From Flavobacteriaceae bacterium (GTDB lineage Bacteria > Bacteroidota > Bacteroidia > Flavobacteriales > Flavobacteriaceae), in assembly GCA_026710085.1 (NCBI GenBank), contig JAPORT010000095.1:71273-113246 (forward strand): a stretch of DNA of 41,974 nucleotides, written 5' to 3'. Of this stretch, positions 8,016-17,133 are shown piece after piece. Made by a program: the position numbers and the translations under genes. How positions within the stretch are numbered: position 1 is the stretch's first letter; each line of letters begins with the position of its first letter. Under the pieces are notes generated by a model. The model was not told the DNA's origin. It saw nothing but the letters and a program-made list of their open reading frames with translations, and made no database searches.

Positions 8016-9716
8016 TTATCGTATTTGAATTTCTTTGGGTTTTCCAGCACCCTTTGGATATCTTATCGATTCAGTTAATGCTTGAATTTTTTGTGATGGT
8101 TTTGTTGTTAATCTTGATACGGAGACAGCTACTATGAAATTGATCAGCATGCCCAACGTACCGATTCCCTCTGGTGATATCCCCCACCAATAACCCTCAG
8201 GAGTTCCTATCCCTCCTAATTGGGGTTTGAAATAGACAATATAACACATGGTAAATACAATGCCACTAATCATTCCTGTCACAGCTCCTTCGCGGTTCAT
8301 TCGTTTATCAAAAATACCCAAGATGATGGCAGGGAAAAAAGAGGATGCAGCCAAACCAAAGGCAAGGGCTACTACTTCGGCAACAAATCCGGGAGGGTTT
8401 AATCCTGCTAAACCAGCCCCGACAACCGCAACCGCAATGGAAATACGAGCTGCCCAAAGTTCATTTTTTTCTGAAATATTTGGCCGAAGATTTTTTTTCA
8501 ATAAATCATGGGAAATCGACGTTGAGATGACTAATAGTAATCCTGCTGCCGTCGATAATGCGGCTGCTAGGCCACCAGCCACAACAAGCCCAATGACCCA
8601 CGGTGGTAGGTTGGCTATTTCGGGATTGGCCAAAACAATAATATCTCGATCAACCGTCAGTTCATTAGCAGATGCATCGGCACGATACTGGACAAGACCA
8701 TCATTGTTTTTGTCTTCATAAGAAAGCAAACCTGTTCCTTCCCAATTCTTAAACCACTGGGGTAAATATTCGTAGGGTTGTTCTGAGACCGTATGGATGA
8801 TGTTGGTACGAGCAAAAGCTGCGACGGCTGGTGCCGTGGTGTAAAGTATGGCAATAAATAATAAAGCCCATCCTGCAGATAAACGGGCATGCCTTACTTT
8901 AGGAACTGTAAAAAAGCGGACAATCACGTGAGGAAGTCCAGCGGTACCAAACATCAATGCTGCTGTAATGAAAAACATGTTGGTCAAGTTCTGCTTGTTG
9001 ACTTGCGTATACTGATCAAACCCTAAATCGAGGGTTAATTGATTGAGTTGTTCTAATAGGAAAACCCCATCATTCGTTCGACTGCCTAGTCCCATTTGAG
9101 GAAAAAAGTTTCCTGTGAATTGTAAAGAAATAAAGATTGCTGGAACGGTAAAAGCAAAAATCAAAATGCAGTATTGAGCTACCTGCGTATAGGTAATTCC
9201 TTTCATTCCCCCTAGCACGGCATAGAAAAAAACAATGCCGATACCGATTAAAACCCCCGTATCATAGGGGACATCTAAAAACCTTGCAAAGGCAACACCT
9301 ACTCCTTTCATCTGCCCAACCACATAGGTAAAACTGACAAATAAAGCACAAATAAGTGCCACCAAACGCGCGTTTTTGGAATAATATCGTTCGCCTATAA
9401 AATCAGGAACAGTATACTTTCCAAATTTTCTGAGATAGGGAGCTAATAATAGAGCTAACAAAACATAACCTCCAGTCCATCCCATCAAAAACTGACCTCC
9501 TGAAAATCCCATAAAGGCAATCAGTCCAGCCATTGAAATAAAAGAAGCTGCTGACATCCAATCAGCCGCTGTGGCCATTCCATTTGCAAGTGGATGAACG
9601 CCTGATCCAGCGATGTAAAATTCTTTAGTCGATCCCGCTTTGGATATGATTGCTATGGAGATGTATAAAGCAAAGGTGACTCCAACGAATAAATAGGTCC
9701 AAAACTGGGCATCCAT
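8016..9716 (-). CDS. Sodium:solute symporter large subunit (ActP-like, VC_2705 type)
   Basis: 566 residues with about 13 hydrophobic segments and the SSS-family core (GWTGGYVLLALLLAPYL, GGMKGITYTQVAQY, AAALSTAAGLLLVISTSISHDL). A soluble insert near residues 325-370 carries DKNNDGLVQYRAD, an EF-hand-like acidic loop seen in the branch that pairs with a small DUF4212 subunit. Genes: DUF4212 lies 19 bp upstream and acs 27 bp downstream. This makes sodium-driven uptake of acetate or another short carboxylate the likely role. The substrate is inferred from the neighbours. Confidence 0.88.
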   Translation of the reverse strand: MDAQFWTYLFVGVTFALYISIAIISKAGSTKEFYIAGSGVHPLANGMATAADWMSAASFISMAGLIAFMGFSGGQFLMGWTGGYVLLALLLAPYLRKFGKYTVPDFIGERYYSKNARLVALICALFVSFTYVVGQMKGVGVAFARFLDVPYDTGVLIGIGIVFFYAVLGGMKGITYTQVAQYCILIFAFTVPAIFISLQFTGNFFPQMGLGSRTNDGVFLLEQLNQLTLDLGFDQYTQVNKQNLTNMFFITAALMFGTAGLPHVIVRFFTVPKVRHARLSAGWALLFIAILYTTAPAVAAFARTNIIHTVSEQPYEYLPQWFKNWEGTGLLSYEDKNNDGLVQYRADASANELTVDRDIIVLANPEIANLPPWVIGLVVAGGLAAALSTAAGLLLVISTSISHDLLKKNLRPNISEKNELWAARISIAVAVVGAGLAGLNPPGFVAEVVALAFGLAASSFFPAIILGIFDKRMNREGAVTGMISGIVFTMCYIVYFKPQLGGIGTPEGYWWGISPEGIGTLGMLINFIVAVSVSRLTTKPSQKIQALTESIRYPKGAGKPKEIQIR

Positions 9717-9735
9717 AGGTTATCCAATAATAAAA

Positions 9736-9987
9736 TTAACCTTCATCCAAATGATATTTTTTATCAAGTCTATTCATCAGATAGACATAAACAAAAATCA
9801 GACAGACAAAGACATAAATGGAGCCTTGATGAGCGAACCAAAAGCCAAGAGGAAATCCGCCTAGATAAAACTGATTTAAAAAATCAGCCAATAATATGCC
9901 ACATAAAAAAGAAACACCAAACCAAATGGAAAGAAGAATTGCCAAGTACTTCAAATTCTGTTTCCAATATACTTTTTTGTGATTCAT
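9736..9987 (-). CDS. DUF4212 small membrane subunit of the symporter
   Basis: 83 residues with two hydrophobic segments (about 13-35 and 50-70) separated by GGFPLGFWFAHQGSIYVFV, the hallmark of the DUF4212 (symporter small subunit) family. The N-terminus YWKQNLKYLAILLSIWFGVSF is also typical. It opens the operon: symporter and acs follow with short gaps. DUF4212 proteins accompany VC_2705-type transporters and are thought to assist their assembly or function. No promoter box was recognised in the 147 bp upstream. Confidence 0.85.
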   Translation of the reverse strand: MNHKKVYWKQNLKYLAILLSIWFGVSFLCGILLADFLNQFYLGGFPLGFWFAHQGSIYVFVCLIFVYVYLMNRLDKKYHLDEG

Positions 9988-10134
9988 AAAAATAACGGTT
10001 AAAAACGCACTTCAATTTAAAAAAATAAAAGGGACGATCACGAAATTTATTCAATGACTCTTTTTTGTTTTACATTCAGAGGATTACAATGTTCTGACAT
10101 ACAATGGTTCTGAATTAGAAATTAGAGAATCGAT

Positions 10135-10560
10135 TTAGTTCTTATTGGTTAAACCATATTTTATGGGCAAACGCATTCCTCGAATGCCATAAGATAAAAT
10201 AAATGAAGTGGCGATATAAAAAAACAGACAGAAAACCAAATCAATCACGGCATCAACAGATTCAATTCCATGGACATCAACATAGTAGAGTAAAACGCAC
10301 AAAATCAGAGTAGTGTATAAAAAAACCAATGAATAAAAGAGTCGAATAAAAAGACTATTGGATCTTAAAGTTATTTCAATAAAAATCACACAAAGACTCA
10401 CATTGGAAAAGGCCATAGAAGCACTAGAAAAAAAATCAGTTCCTTGACTATCTATGTATGAAAACGTCCGGACGAATGCAAGCAAAGAAAGTCCCAATAC
10501 AACAATAGAACAGCAATAGAAAAACCATTTTAAAAGAAATGATTCTCCGGTTTTTGTCAT
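10135..10560 (-). CDS. Hypothetical four-helix membrane protein (141 aa)
   Basis: Four clear hydrophobic segments (about residues 10-28, 45-62, 70-90, 105-125) joined by short loops, and a basic C-terminus (RLPIKYGLTNKN). No known family is recognised. It lies 61 bp downstream of the serine hydrolase gene on the same strand, so the two may be co-transcribed. The composition resembles small inner-membrane proteins of unknown function common in Bacteroidota. Confidence 0.6.
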   Translation of the reverse strand: MTKTGESFLLKWFFYCCSIVVLGLSLLAFVRTFSYIDSQGTDFFSSASMAFSNVSLCVIFIEITLRSNSLFIRLFYSLVFLYTTLILCVLLYYVDVHGIESVDAVIDLVFCLFFYIATSFILSYGIRGMRLPIKYGLTNKN

Positions 10561-10621
10561 TATTGTGAGTGTTGTTTCAACTGTTTAAAGCTTGCAAGAG
10601 CTAGAGTAAGAATTTTCTGTA

Positions 10622-11788
10622 TCAAAGTGTTGTATCATGTTTTAGTTGTGCATTGATCGTCAACCCCATGGCCATGAATTGTTCTATATCTGATGCAAAA
10701 GGATGAACATTTTCTTCCAATTTTTCATGCCCTAATCGCACAATGATTAAATCTTCTGATGGGAAAGTGATGACGTATTGGCCTAAGTGTCCACGCATCA
10801 AAAAAGCTTGATGACCCTGAAATTCTTTGAGCCAAAACCCATATCCATAATCTGGGGTATCCTCAAAGCGAGGATTTAAACTGCGAGCTATAAATATTGA
10901 ATCTAGTATTTGTTGACCATTCCATTGGCCGTGATTCTTATAAAGTTTTGCTAATCTGGCAAAGTCTCGGGCATTGGATGCCAAACAACAAAATGCTTTT
11001 TCATTTCGATTTTTTTTGGAGTCTAATTGCCAAAGTGCATCGGATTGATAGCCCAAAGGATACCAGAAAGATTGTTCCAAATAGCTAGAAAGGGGCATCC
11101 CCGTGGCTTTTGCTAAGGCCAAACCCAATAATTGGGTTGCTCCACTTTGGTAGTCGTATTGAAGACCTGGTTCATGTGAAATGGGGATATCCATCATCAA
11201 ATGGTACAAATCAGGAGTGAAATAGGACTCTGCAGTAACATTAAATGGTAAATAATATTCTTCGTTCCATTGCATCCCAGCGGACATACTTGCCAAATCC
11301 CCCATGGTCACTTTATGAGCATATGCACCGGATAAATCAGGCAAAAAATCAACAACTTTTTGATGGAGACTATCCACGTATCCCTCTTTGATGGCTTTTC
11401 CTAAAAGGGCTACCACATATGATTTAATCATAGAAAATGAATTGGTTTTCGATTTTTCAGAAAAGCCATCATAATACTGTTCAAAAAGAATTTCATCGTT
11501 TTTAATGACCAAAAAAGCAATGGATTCCGATTCTTTGTGAAATTGCTTTTGATTTTTAGATAAGTCAAGAGTATTGTATTTTTTATGTATTGGCCAAGGT
11601 TGGCCATTGCTAGCTTTTATGGTCGTATTTTCAAAAAAAGGATAATCCTCTAAAAAAGCGGTGGAATGCCCCGTGAAATAGGTGACTCGAAGCGCTTTAT
11701 AGATGTAAGTGTAATCCAGAAAGTAAAGGATGCTATACTTGCAAATCAAAATGTAAAAGATTGTTGATAAAACATTCAAAATCTTCAT
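10622..11788 (-). CDS. Serine hydrolase, beta-lactamase/PBP4*-like, membrane anchored
   Basis: The nucleophile motif SxxK is SMIK (residues 129-132 of the longest frame), followed by the YxN-like region YDYQSG and a late HLGQ motif replacing KTG, as in class C-like esterases and 6-aminohexanoate hydrolase-type enzymes. One N-terminal hydrophobic segment anchors it, so the catalytic domain should be outside the inner membrane. The longest frame opens at 11818 and overlaps ogt by 25 bp; ATG at 11788 removes the overlap and gives MKILNVLSTIFYILI, a better N-terminus, so it is preferred (388 aa). The substrate is unknown. Confidence 0.8.
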   Translation of the reverse strand: MKILNVLSTIFYILICKYSILYFLDYTYIYKALRVTYFTGHSTAFLEDYPFFENTTIKASNGQPWPIHKKYNTLDLSKNQKQFHKESESIAFLVIKNDEILFEQYYDGFSEKSKTNSFSMIKSYVVALLGKAIKEGYVDSLHQKVVDFLPDLSGAYAHKVTMGDLASMSAGMQWNEEYYLPFNVTAESYFTPDLYHLMMDIPISHEPGLQYDYQSGATQLLGLALAKATGMPLSSYLEQSFWYPLGYQSDALWQLDSKKNRNEKAFCCLASNARDFARLAKLYKNHGQWNGQQILDSIFIARSLNPRFEDTPDYGYGFWLKEFQGHQAFLMRGHLGQYVITFPSEDLIIVRLGHEKLEENVHPFASDIEQFMAMGLTINAQLKHDTTL

Positions 11789-11793
11789 AAGAC

Positions 11794-12282
11794 TTAATCT
11801 TCCAAAGGAAGTGAACAAAAATATTTTTTATTTTCTAACTCAAGAAGTTTGGCTTTTCGATGGAGCCCCCCTGAATAACCTTTCAAAGCCCCGTCGATAC
11901 CGATGACGCGATGACAAGGAATCACGATCAAAATGGGGTTTTTCCCAATGCTTTTTCCAATGACTATGGTTGAACTAGGAATGTTCAATGCATTTGCAAC
12001 GGATTGGTAAGAAACAGTGGTCCCATATGGAATGGTTTCGAGATAATTCCAAATTCTTTTTTGGAAATCAGTTCCTTCAAGCTCTATTTCAATGTTAAAG
12101 GTTTTTAGATTATAAAAAAAATAATCGTTCAATTGCCTACATACCTTTTGTTGAAATGGGGTTTGCTGTTCTATGTTTTTCGTCTTTTTTGTGATAAATT
12201 TCAGACCAACTAGAGCCTTGTGTTTTGTTCTAATCTCAAGAGTTCCAATAGGTGATTCATAGTAACAATGCATAGGAATCAA
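11794..12282 (-). CDS. ogt: Methylated-DNA--protein-cysteine methyltransferase (Ogt type)
   Basis: 162 residues. Active-site IPCHRVIG with the acceptor Cys at 123; the Tyr/Arg DNA-binding turn is in TIPYGTTVSYQSVANAL, and GGLHRKAKLLELE closes the domain. It transfers the methyl group of O6-methylguanine to its own Cys and is consumed once. No Ada-type regulatory domain is present, so it is the stand-alone form. It lies just upstream of the serine hydrolase and may share its transcript, with no obvious functional link. Confidence 0.92.
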   Translation of the reverse strand: MIPMHCYYESPIGTLEIRTKHKALVGLKFITKKTKNIEQQTPFQQKVCRQLNDYFFYNLKTFNIEIELEGTDFQKRIWNYLETIPYGTTVSYQSVANALNIPSSTIVIGKSIGKNPILIVIPCHRVIGIDGALKGYSGGLHRKAKLLELENKKYFCSLPLED

Positions 12283-12434
12283 CTTCTTCTTAGCTCTTTT
12301 TTTGACATAAGAGATAGATTACAAAAACCATCGATTCGATGCTCGGCATGGTTTCTCTTTTTGAGTGAATATTGACTTTTTTTTGATTTAATTTTTGATT
12401 GAAATATGATTTTTTCTTGACTTCATTAAAAAAA

Positions 12435-12947
12435 TCAAAGCATTTTTATTCTTTCCTCGTTGTTATGTAAATGATCTAACACATCTCCAATGATGGCTTT
12501 TTTATCGGATGATAAATCTTTGTTTCTCAATTTTTGAGCCTCATCTAATGCAATAATAGTTAGCTTTTTAAGTGAATTCAATGTTTTAAGAAAAGTGTGG
12601 TGATTGATTCTAAATTCTGTGCCAACACGGATCGAATCATAAGATGTTGTTAGTGGTATTTTAGGTCTACTCCAAACTTTCCAAATAGATTCTCGGCCTA
12701 AACGACTTCTAAAATCTTGAAGATCATATAATGTGGAACGGTCAATCAAAACAATTTTCCAACCTTGTTTTTTAACCATCGCACAACAATCTTCCCATAA
12801 AGTAGTTTTTCCCACACCTGGCGAACCCTGTACCAAAAAAGAGGTTCTTGATTTAGCACGTTTCATGGTATCTAGAAAAGATTGAAATTGTTTCTTTTCT
12901 TGTTCTCGTCTGTGAAAAATTTTGCTCAAACCTCGATCTAAAGCCAT
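12435..12947 (-). pseudogene. Truncated AAA-type ATPase (N-terminal half only), copy 1 of a local family
   Basis: 170 residues with Walker A GSPGVGKTT (about 41-49) and Walker B IIALDEAQKL (about 131-140). It stops just after Walker B, where a second copy (40569-41759) continues for about 200 residues with a sensor region and a C-terminal domain. Aligned landmarks: M-A-x-D start, VQG-x-PGVGKT-x-L-x-x-CC, W-x-x-x-x-x-D, LDEAQ-L. So this is the front half of a full-length relative, probably non-functional. A short stand-alone ATPase cannot be excluded because its frame is clean. Confidence 0.65.
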
Positions 12948-13222
12948 ATTAGCGTTTTTATTCTTGCTTGATTTTGCTATGATTCAAGTTTCCCATTTTA
13001 AAAACTGATGATTGGGCTTACTCTAATACGAGAAGATGCTCCATTCATTATTTTTCGGAAATGATAGACCAAAGTGGTAAAGTGAGAATATAAAATTAAA
13101 GAAAAACACGAAACAAGTTTTAAAGTAGGAGAATTTTTAGATCTATATTGCCTTTGGTTTTTTGGTAAGTTATTCCCATCGGTTTTATCAGCGATGAAGT
13201 CATCAATTTGTTTTCAAATGCT

Positions 13223-13230
13223 TAATTTTG
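13223..13230 (+). promoter_or_regulatory. Candidate -7 promoter box TAATTTTG for the hydroxyproline operon
   Basis: TAATTTTG fits TAnnTTTG and ends 16 bp before the ATG at 13247. No TTG lies at the normal -33 distance. The rest of the 299-bp gap (12948-13246) shows nothing recognisable. Confidence 0.4.
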
Positions 13231-13246
13231 ATATAAAGTTGGATGA

Positions 13247-14161
13247 ATGCGAAAACCGATTAAGATCCTTTGGAGAGGTGTTTATCCCGCCATTACGACA
13301 CAGTTTAGTGAGCACTCTAAATTAGATTTAGTTGCCTTTTCAAAGAATCTAAAGGCTCAAATCTCGGCTGGTATCCACGGCGTTGTTTTGGGAGGATCAC
13401 TTGGAGAAGCATCTACATTGTTACAAGTTGAAAAAACGCGTCTTCTCAAAAAAGCCTTATCCATATGCAACAATAAAATTCCAGTGCTCGTCAATATTGC
13501 TGAATCTTCGACTTCAAGTGCTATTCGAGCCGCAGAGTTGGCTCAGTATGGAGGTGCTGACGGTTTGATGTTGCTCCCTCCGATGCGGTATAAGGCAACC
13601 GAATTAGAAACCGTGCAATATTTGAAAGATGTCGCACAATCGACAACACTACCCATTATGCTCTATAATAATCCAGTGGATTATCGTATCAATATTAGTA
13701 TTGACATGCTTGAAAGTTTGATTGAAATTCCTAATGTACAAGCCATCAAAGAATCTTCAAGAGATGTCACCAATGTGCAACGAATAACCAATCGATTGGG
13801 GAGCCGCATCCACATTTTGTGTGGTGTGGATACAATTGCTCTTGAAAGTTTTGTATTTGGTGCTCAAGGTTGGGTTGCGGGACTTTGTAATGCATTTCCT
13901 GCAGAAACGGTCGCCTTGTATGAATTAGCACAAAAGAATGAAATTCAAAAAGCTCACCAACTGCTCAGGTGGTTTTTGCCTCTTTTAGAACTGGATCTAT
14001 CTCCTCAGTTAGTACAAAACATCAAGTATTGCGAATTAACCACTCAATTGGGAACGGGTTTTGTTCGAAAACCGAGGTTACCATTAACTGATGAAAAAAA
14101 ATCTGAAATTGACGAAATTCTCAAAAAAGCATTAAATGAACGCCCAAATATTTCTTTATAA
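13247..14161 (+). CDS. hypD: DapA-family lyase, probable 1-pyrroline-4-hydroxy-2-carboxylate deaminase
   Basis: 304 residues of the dihydrodipicolinate synthase/N-acetylneuraminate lyase TIM-barrel family. The Schiff-base Lys is K168 in QAIKESS, the catalytic Tyr is Y140 in MLYNNP, and the substrate loop GGSLGEAST is at 49-57. Context sets the function: it is followed without a gap by a ketoglutarate-semialdehyde-type dehydrogenase and a hydroxyproline epimerase. The expected reaction converts 1-pyrroline-4-hydroxy-2-carboxylate to 2-oxoglutarate semialdehyde and ammonia (HypD of Sinorhizobium). A sugar-acid dehydratase would be the alternative without this context. Confidence 0.85.
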   Translation: MRKPIKILWRGVYPAITTQFSEHSKLDLVAFSKNLKAQISAGIHGVVLGGSLGEASTLLQVEKTRLLKKALSICNNKIPVLVNIAESSTSSAIRAAELAQYGGADGLMLLPPMRYKATELETVQYLKDVAQSTTLPIMLYNNPVDYRINISIDMLESLIEIPNVQAIKESSRDVTNVQRITNRLGSRIHILCGVDTIALESFVFGAQGWVAGLCNAFPAETVALYELAQKNEIQKAHQLLRWFLPLLELDLSPQLVQNIKYCELTTQLGTGFVRKPRLPLTDEKKSEIDEILKKALNERPNISL

Positions 14162-15685
14162 ATGATACAAGGTCTTAGTCAAGTTGGAGGACAATATGTT
14201 TCTTCTTCTCCATCAAAATCATTTTATCAATGGAAGAATACGCTTTTCTTTGAAGCCGATTCGAATCAAATAAATCATGCATTAGATCAGGCAGAGCTTG
14301 CATACGCAACATTAAAGATGTTGGCTCCTAGCGACATTGCACAATTGCTTGAATGCATCATAGTTGAATTGGAAAGTCATCAACCATTGATTCTTGAAAC
14401 GTATCAAGCGGAATCTCATTTTCCAAAAGGTCGAGCTGATGGAGAATTTGCCCGAACGATTGGGCAAATAAGGACTTTCATCAAACTCCTTGAAAAGGGA
14501 CAACACCTCCAAGCTAAAATTGATGATGCGACAGAAATATCCCCCGATTTAAGAAAAGTATTGATGCCTATTGGACCGATTGCTGTATTTGGTGCCAGCA
14601 ATTTTCCTTTGGCCTTTTCCGCAGCTGGTGGCGATACAATTTCAGCATTAGCAGCAGGTTGTTCTGTCATCATTAAAGGACATCCTTACCATGCGGCCAC
14701 TTCTGAATTGGTGGCAACATGCATGATTCAAGCAGTTGAAAAATCCAAACTACATTGTGGGACGATTTCACACTTACATGGCTCAAGCCATCATATAGGA
14801 CAATATTTAATCAAACATCCCAAGCTCAAAGGAGTTGGTTTTACAGGCAGTTTTTCTGGAGGAAAAGCACTTTATGACTTGGCACAAAAAAGAACGGTTC
14901 CTATTCCCGTTTTTGCAGAGATGGGCAGTGTCAATCCAGTGATTATTCTAAAAGAATATTTAGATACGGATAAAGAATTAGCTCAAAAACTAGCCGATTC
15001 GGTATTGCTTGGTTCGGGACAATTTTGCACCAATCCAGGATTGATTTTCATTGAATCGAAAGATGACAATCATCCGTTGGTCCGTGATTTGATTTCAAGG
15101 ATTATTCAATCTGAAGTGGGTCCAATGGTGCATGAAAACATACTCAAAAGTTATACAGATCAAATCACCCAACTTTCAAAATATTCCCCTCAACTCAAGG
15201 TTTACCAATCCAATGTTTCTTGTGCGACTTGTGGCGTTATAAAAATCAATGATTTAATCGACGTATCATCATTAACACACGAAATATTTGGTCCGTATAC
15301 GTTGTTGGTATTGTTTGATGGCGTTGATGAATTTCTGAAGATGATTCCAAAATTGAAGGGACAATTGACAATGACTATTTTGGGGAATCCATCGGAGGTG
15401 AAAAAAGTTTCTGAGATTTCTCAAGCCGTTAATCATTTGGCTGGAAGAATTCTATTCAATGGCGTCCCAACAGGAGTTGCTGTACAATCAACAATGACCC
15501 ATGGAGGACCTTTTCCCGCAACGACGGACTCTCGATTTACTTCAGTAGGGACGGATGCCATTTATCGTTGGCTCAGGCCCATTACTTTTCAAGACTGCCC
15601 TGATGCATTATTACCCGATGCCTTAAAAAGAATGAATCCGTTAAAACTCACGAGAGAGGTCAATGGTACCTGGGGGATTCATTAA
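14162..15685 (+). CDS. hypH: 2-oxoglutarate semialdehyde dehydrogenase (NADP-dependent aldehyde dehydrogenase)
   Basis: 507 residues. The cofactor site GPIAVFGASNFPLAFSAAGGD is at about 138-158, the general base is Glu253 in FAEMGSVNPV, and the nucleophile is Cys289 in GSGQFCTNPG. The C-terminus GTDAIYRWLRPITFQDCPDA is characteristic of the hydroxyproline-linked semialdehyde dehydrogenase branch. It oxidises 2-oxoglutarate semialdehyde to 2-oxoglutarate, feeding the TCA cycle. The ATG abuts the previous stop (TAA ATG), so translation is probably coupled. Full length, with no defect seen. Confidence 0.9.
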   Translation: MIQGLSQVGGQYVSSSPSKSFYQWKNTLFFEADSNQINHALDQAELAYATLKMLAPSDIAQLLECIIVELESHQPLILETYQAESHFPKGRADGEFARTIGQIRTFIKLLEKGQHLQAKIDDATEISPDLRKVLMPIGPIAVFGASNFPLAFSAAGGDTISALAAGCSVIIKGHPYHAATSELVATCMIQAVEKSKLHCGTISHLHGSSHHIGQYLIKHPKLKGVGFTGSFSGGKALYDLAQKRTVPIPVFAEMGSVNPVIILKEYLDTDKELAQKLADSVLLGSGQFCTNPGLIFIESKDDNHPLVRDLISRIIQSEVGPMVHENILKSYTDQITQLSKYSPQLKVYQSNVSCATCGVIKINDLIDVSSLTHEIFGPYTLLVLFDGVDEFLKMIPKLKGQLTMTILGNPSEVKKVSEISQAVNHLAGRILFNGVPTGVAVQSTMTHGGPFPATTDSRFTSVGTDAIYRWLRPITFQDCPDALLPDALKRMNPLKLTREVNGTWGIH

Positions 15686-15687
15686 TA

Positions 15688-16698
15688 GTGGATCCTAAAA
15701 AAATTCATATTTTCGATTGTATTGATGGTTATACGGCAGGCAATCCGGTTCGGCTTGTCAAAAGTCCCAAACCAAAGCTCAATGGCGCAACAATGGCTGA
15801 AAAGAGAATCGATTTTATCAATCGATTCGATTGGATAAGACAAGCGTTAGTCTTTGAACCAAGAGGCCATGATATGATGAGTGGAGGTTTTTACTATCCC
15901 CCCACAGATGCTAAAAATGATGTATCGATTTTATTTATTGAAACTAGTGGTTGTTTGCCAATGTGTGGGCATGGACTGATCGGGCTATCAACCATGCTAC
16001 TAGAAAAAAAACTAGTTCAACCTAAAACCCCAAACGTATTAAATGTTGAAACTCCTTCTGGACTGATCCGAGTTGCTTATCGTTTAGAAAACAACCAAGT
16101 TCAATGGATCAAACTTTATAATGTCCCTTCATTTCTGTACCAAAAAGAAATTGAAGTCAACTCTTCAGTCCTCGGAAAGTTATCAATTGATATTGCTTAT
16201 GGAGGCAATTTTTATGCTATTGTTGATCAACAAGAAAATTATCAAGACCTACAAGAATATTCTGCACTACAATTGATTGAAATGGGACGAGAAATTAGAA
16301 ATAGGATCAATAGAATCATACATGTGGAACATCCATTGGATCCAAACATCAAAACCTGTTCTCATGTGTTGTGGACTGGCAAACCTCAAAAGAAGACTTC
16401 CCATGCTAGGAATGCCGTTTTGTATGGTCAAAAAGCCATCGACCGTTCTCCATGTGGTACTGGAACTTCTGCTCGAATGGCTCAATGGGTTGCAAAAAAA
16501 AAGATGAAAGTCAAAGAGACCTTTGTCCACGAAAGCATCATTGGCTCGACATTCATTGGGAAAGTCGAGTCCACGGACCAAATTGGACCCTATACAGGAA
16601 TCATTCCATCGATTAAAGCCCAAGCTCGTATTACTGGATACAATCAAATTATTGTAGATCCTCAGGATGCATATGCAAAAGGATTTCAGGTCATGTAA
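15688..16698 (+). CDS. hypRE: 4-hydroxyproline 2-epimerase (proline racemase family)
   Basis: 336 residues with both catalytic cysteines of the epimerase type: Cys93 in MCGHGLIGL and Cys256 in DRSPCGTGTSARMA. Having Cys rather than Ser/Thr at the first site separates it from the hydroxyproline dehydratases. It turns trans-4-hydroxy-L-proline into cis-4-hydroxy-D-proline, step one of the pathway. It starts with GTG two bases after the dehydrogenase stop, so it is co-transcribed. Family members may also act on proline or 3-hydroxyproline; the neighbouring genes favour 4-hydroxyproline. Confidence 0.9.
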   Translation: MDPKKIHIFDCIDGYTAGNPVRLVKSPKPKLNGATMAEKRIDFINRFDWIRQALVFEPRGHDMMSGGFYYPPTDAKNDVSILFIETSGCLPMCGHGLIGLSTMLLEKKLVQPKTPNVLNVETPSGLIRVAYRLENNQVQWIKLYNVPSFLYQKEIEVNSSVLGKLSIDIAYGGNFYAIVDQQENYQDLQEYSALQLIEMGREIRNRINRIIHVEHPLDPNIKTCSHVLWTGKPQKKTSHARNAVLYGQKAIDRSPCGTGTSARMAQWVAKKKMKVKETFVHESIIGSTFIGKVESTDQIGPYTGIIPSIKAQARITGYNQIIVDPQDAYAKGFQVM

Positions 16699-16778
16699 CC
16701 CCTTAAAAAGGGAATTTCATATGCTAAAACACAGATTTTGATATTCTGCATTAGAAATAAAAAAACGGAGAGACACAT

Positions 16779-16808
16779 TGAGCCAAACAGTGAATACTAT
16801 TTGGCTCA
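16779..16808. terminator. Perfect 9-bp hairpin downstream of the epimerase gene
   Basis: TGAGCCAAA (16779-16787) and TTTGGCTCA (16800-16808) form a perfect stem with a 12-nt loop. It lies 80 bp after the epimerase stop. No T-run follows directly on either strand, so it may be an RNA-end stabilising hairpin or a protein-binding palindrome rather than an intrinsic terminator. Confidence 0.4.
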
Positions 16809-16872
16809 GTAAAGCATAAAATACGAGCTCAAAATGATGCATGATGAGGTCTTAGGCAATTGATCCAAAGTT

Positions 16873-17133
16873 ATGTATGATATTCCAAGAATCACCACTG
16901 GATTGAAGGACCACTTTTCTGAAAGAATAGGTCGGGTTTTTGGAATGGTTCACGCATTTTTAAAAAGAAATAAAATAGAGGCCGCCATAGAGATTATAGT
17001 TGCCGAATTGATGAACACATCAGAAACTGAAGAGGACGACTTTCGTGAAGATGGTGCTCAAATCATTCATGAGAGCCTTGGTTTGAATATGGGTGAGAAA
17101 AGGGAGTCATTAATGAATGGAATCAACCGATAA
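16873..17133 (+). CDS. Hypothetical protein (86 aa)
   Basis: ATG-initiated hydrophilic protein. The centre (RIGRVFGMVHAFLKRNKIEAAIEIIVAELM) looks like a helical hairpin and the C-terminus is acidic (SETEEDDFREDG). No known family is recognised. It stands alone between the epimerase and a decayed stretch, and could itself be a fragment of a larger lost gene. Confidence 0.35.
   Translation: MYDIPRITTGLKDHFSERIGRVFGMVHAFLKRNKIEAAIEIIVAELMNTSETEEDDFREDGAQIIHESLGLNMGEKRESLMNGINR

Noticed and set aside
8248-8721. 157-residue plus-strand ORF inside the symporter gene
   Set aside because: Antisense shadow of a clearly conserved transporter; low-complexity Ala/Thr/Pro-rich translation.
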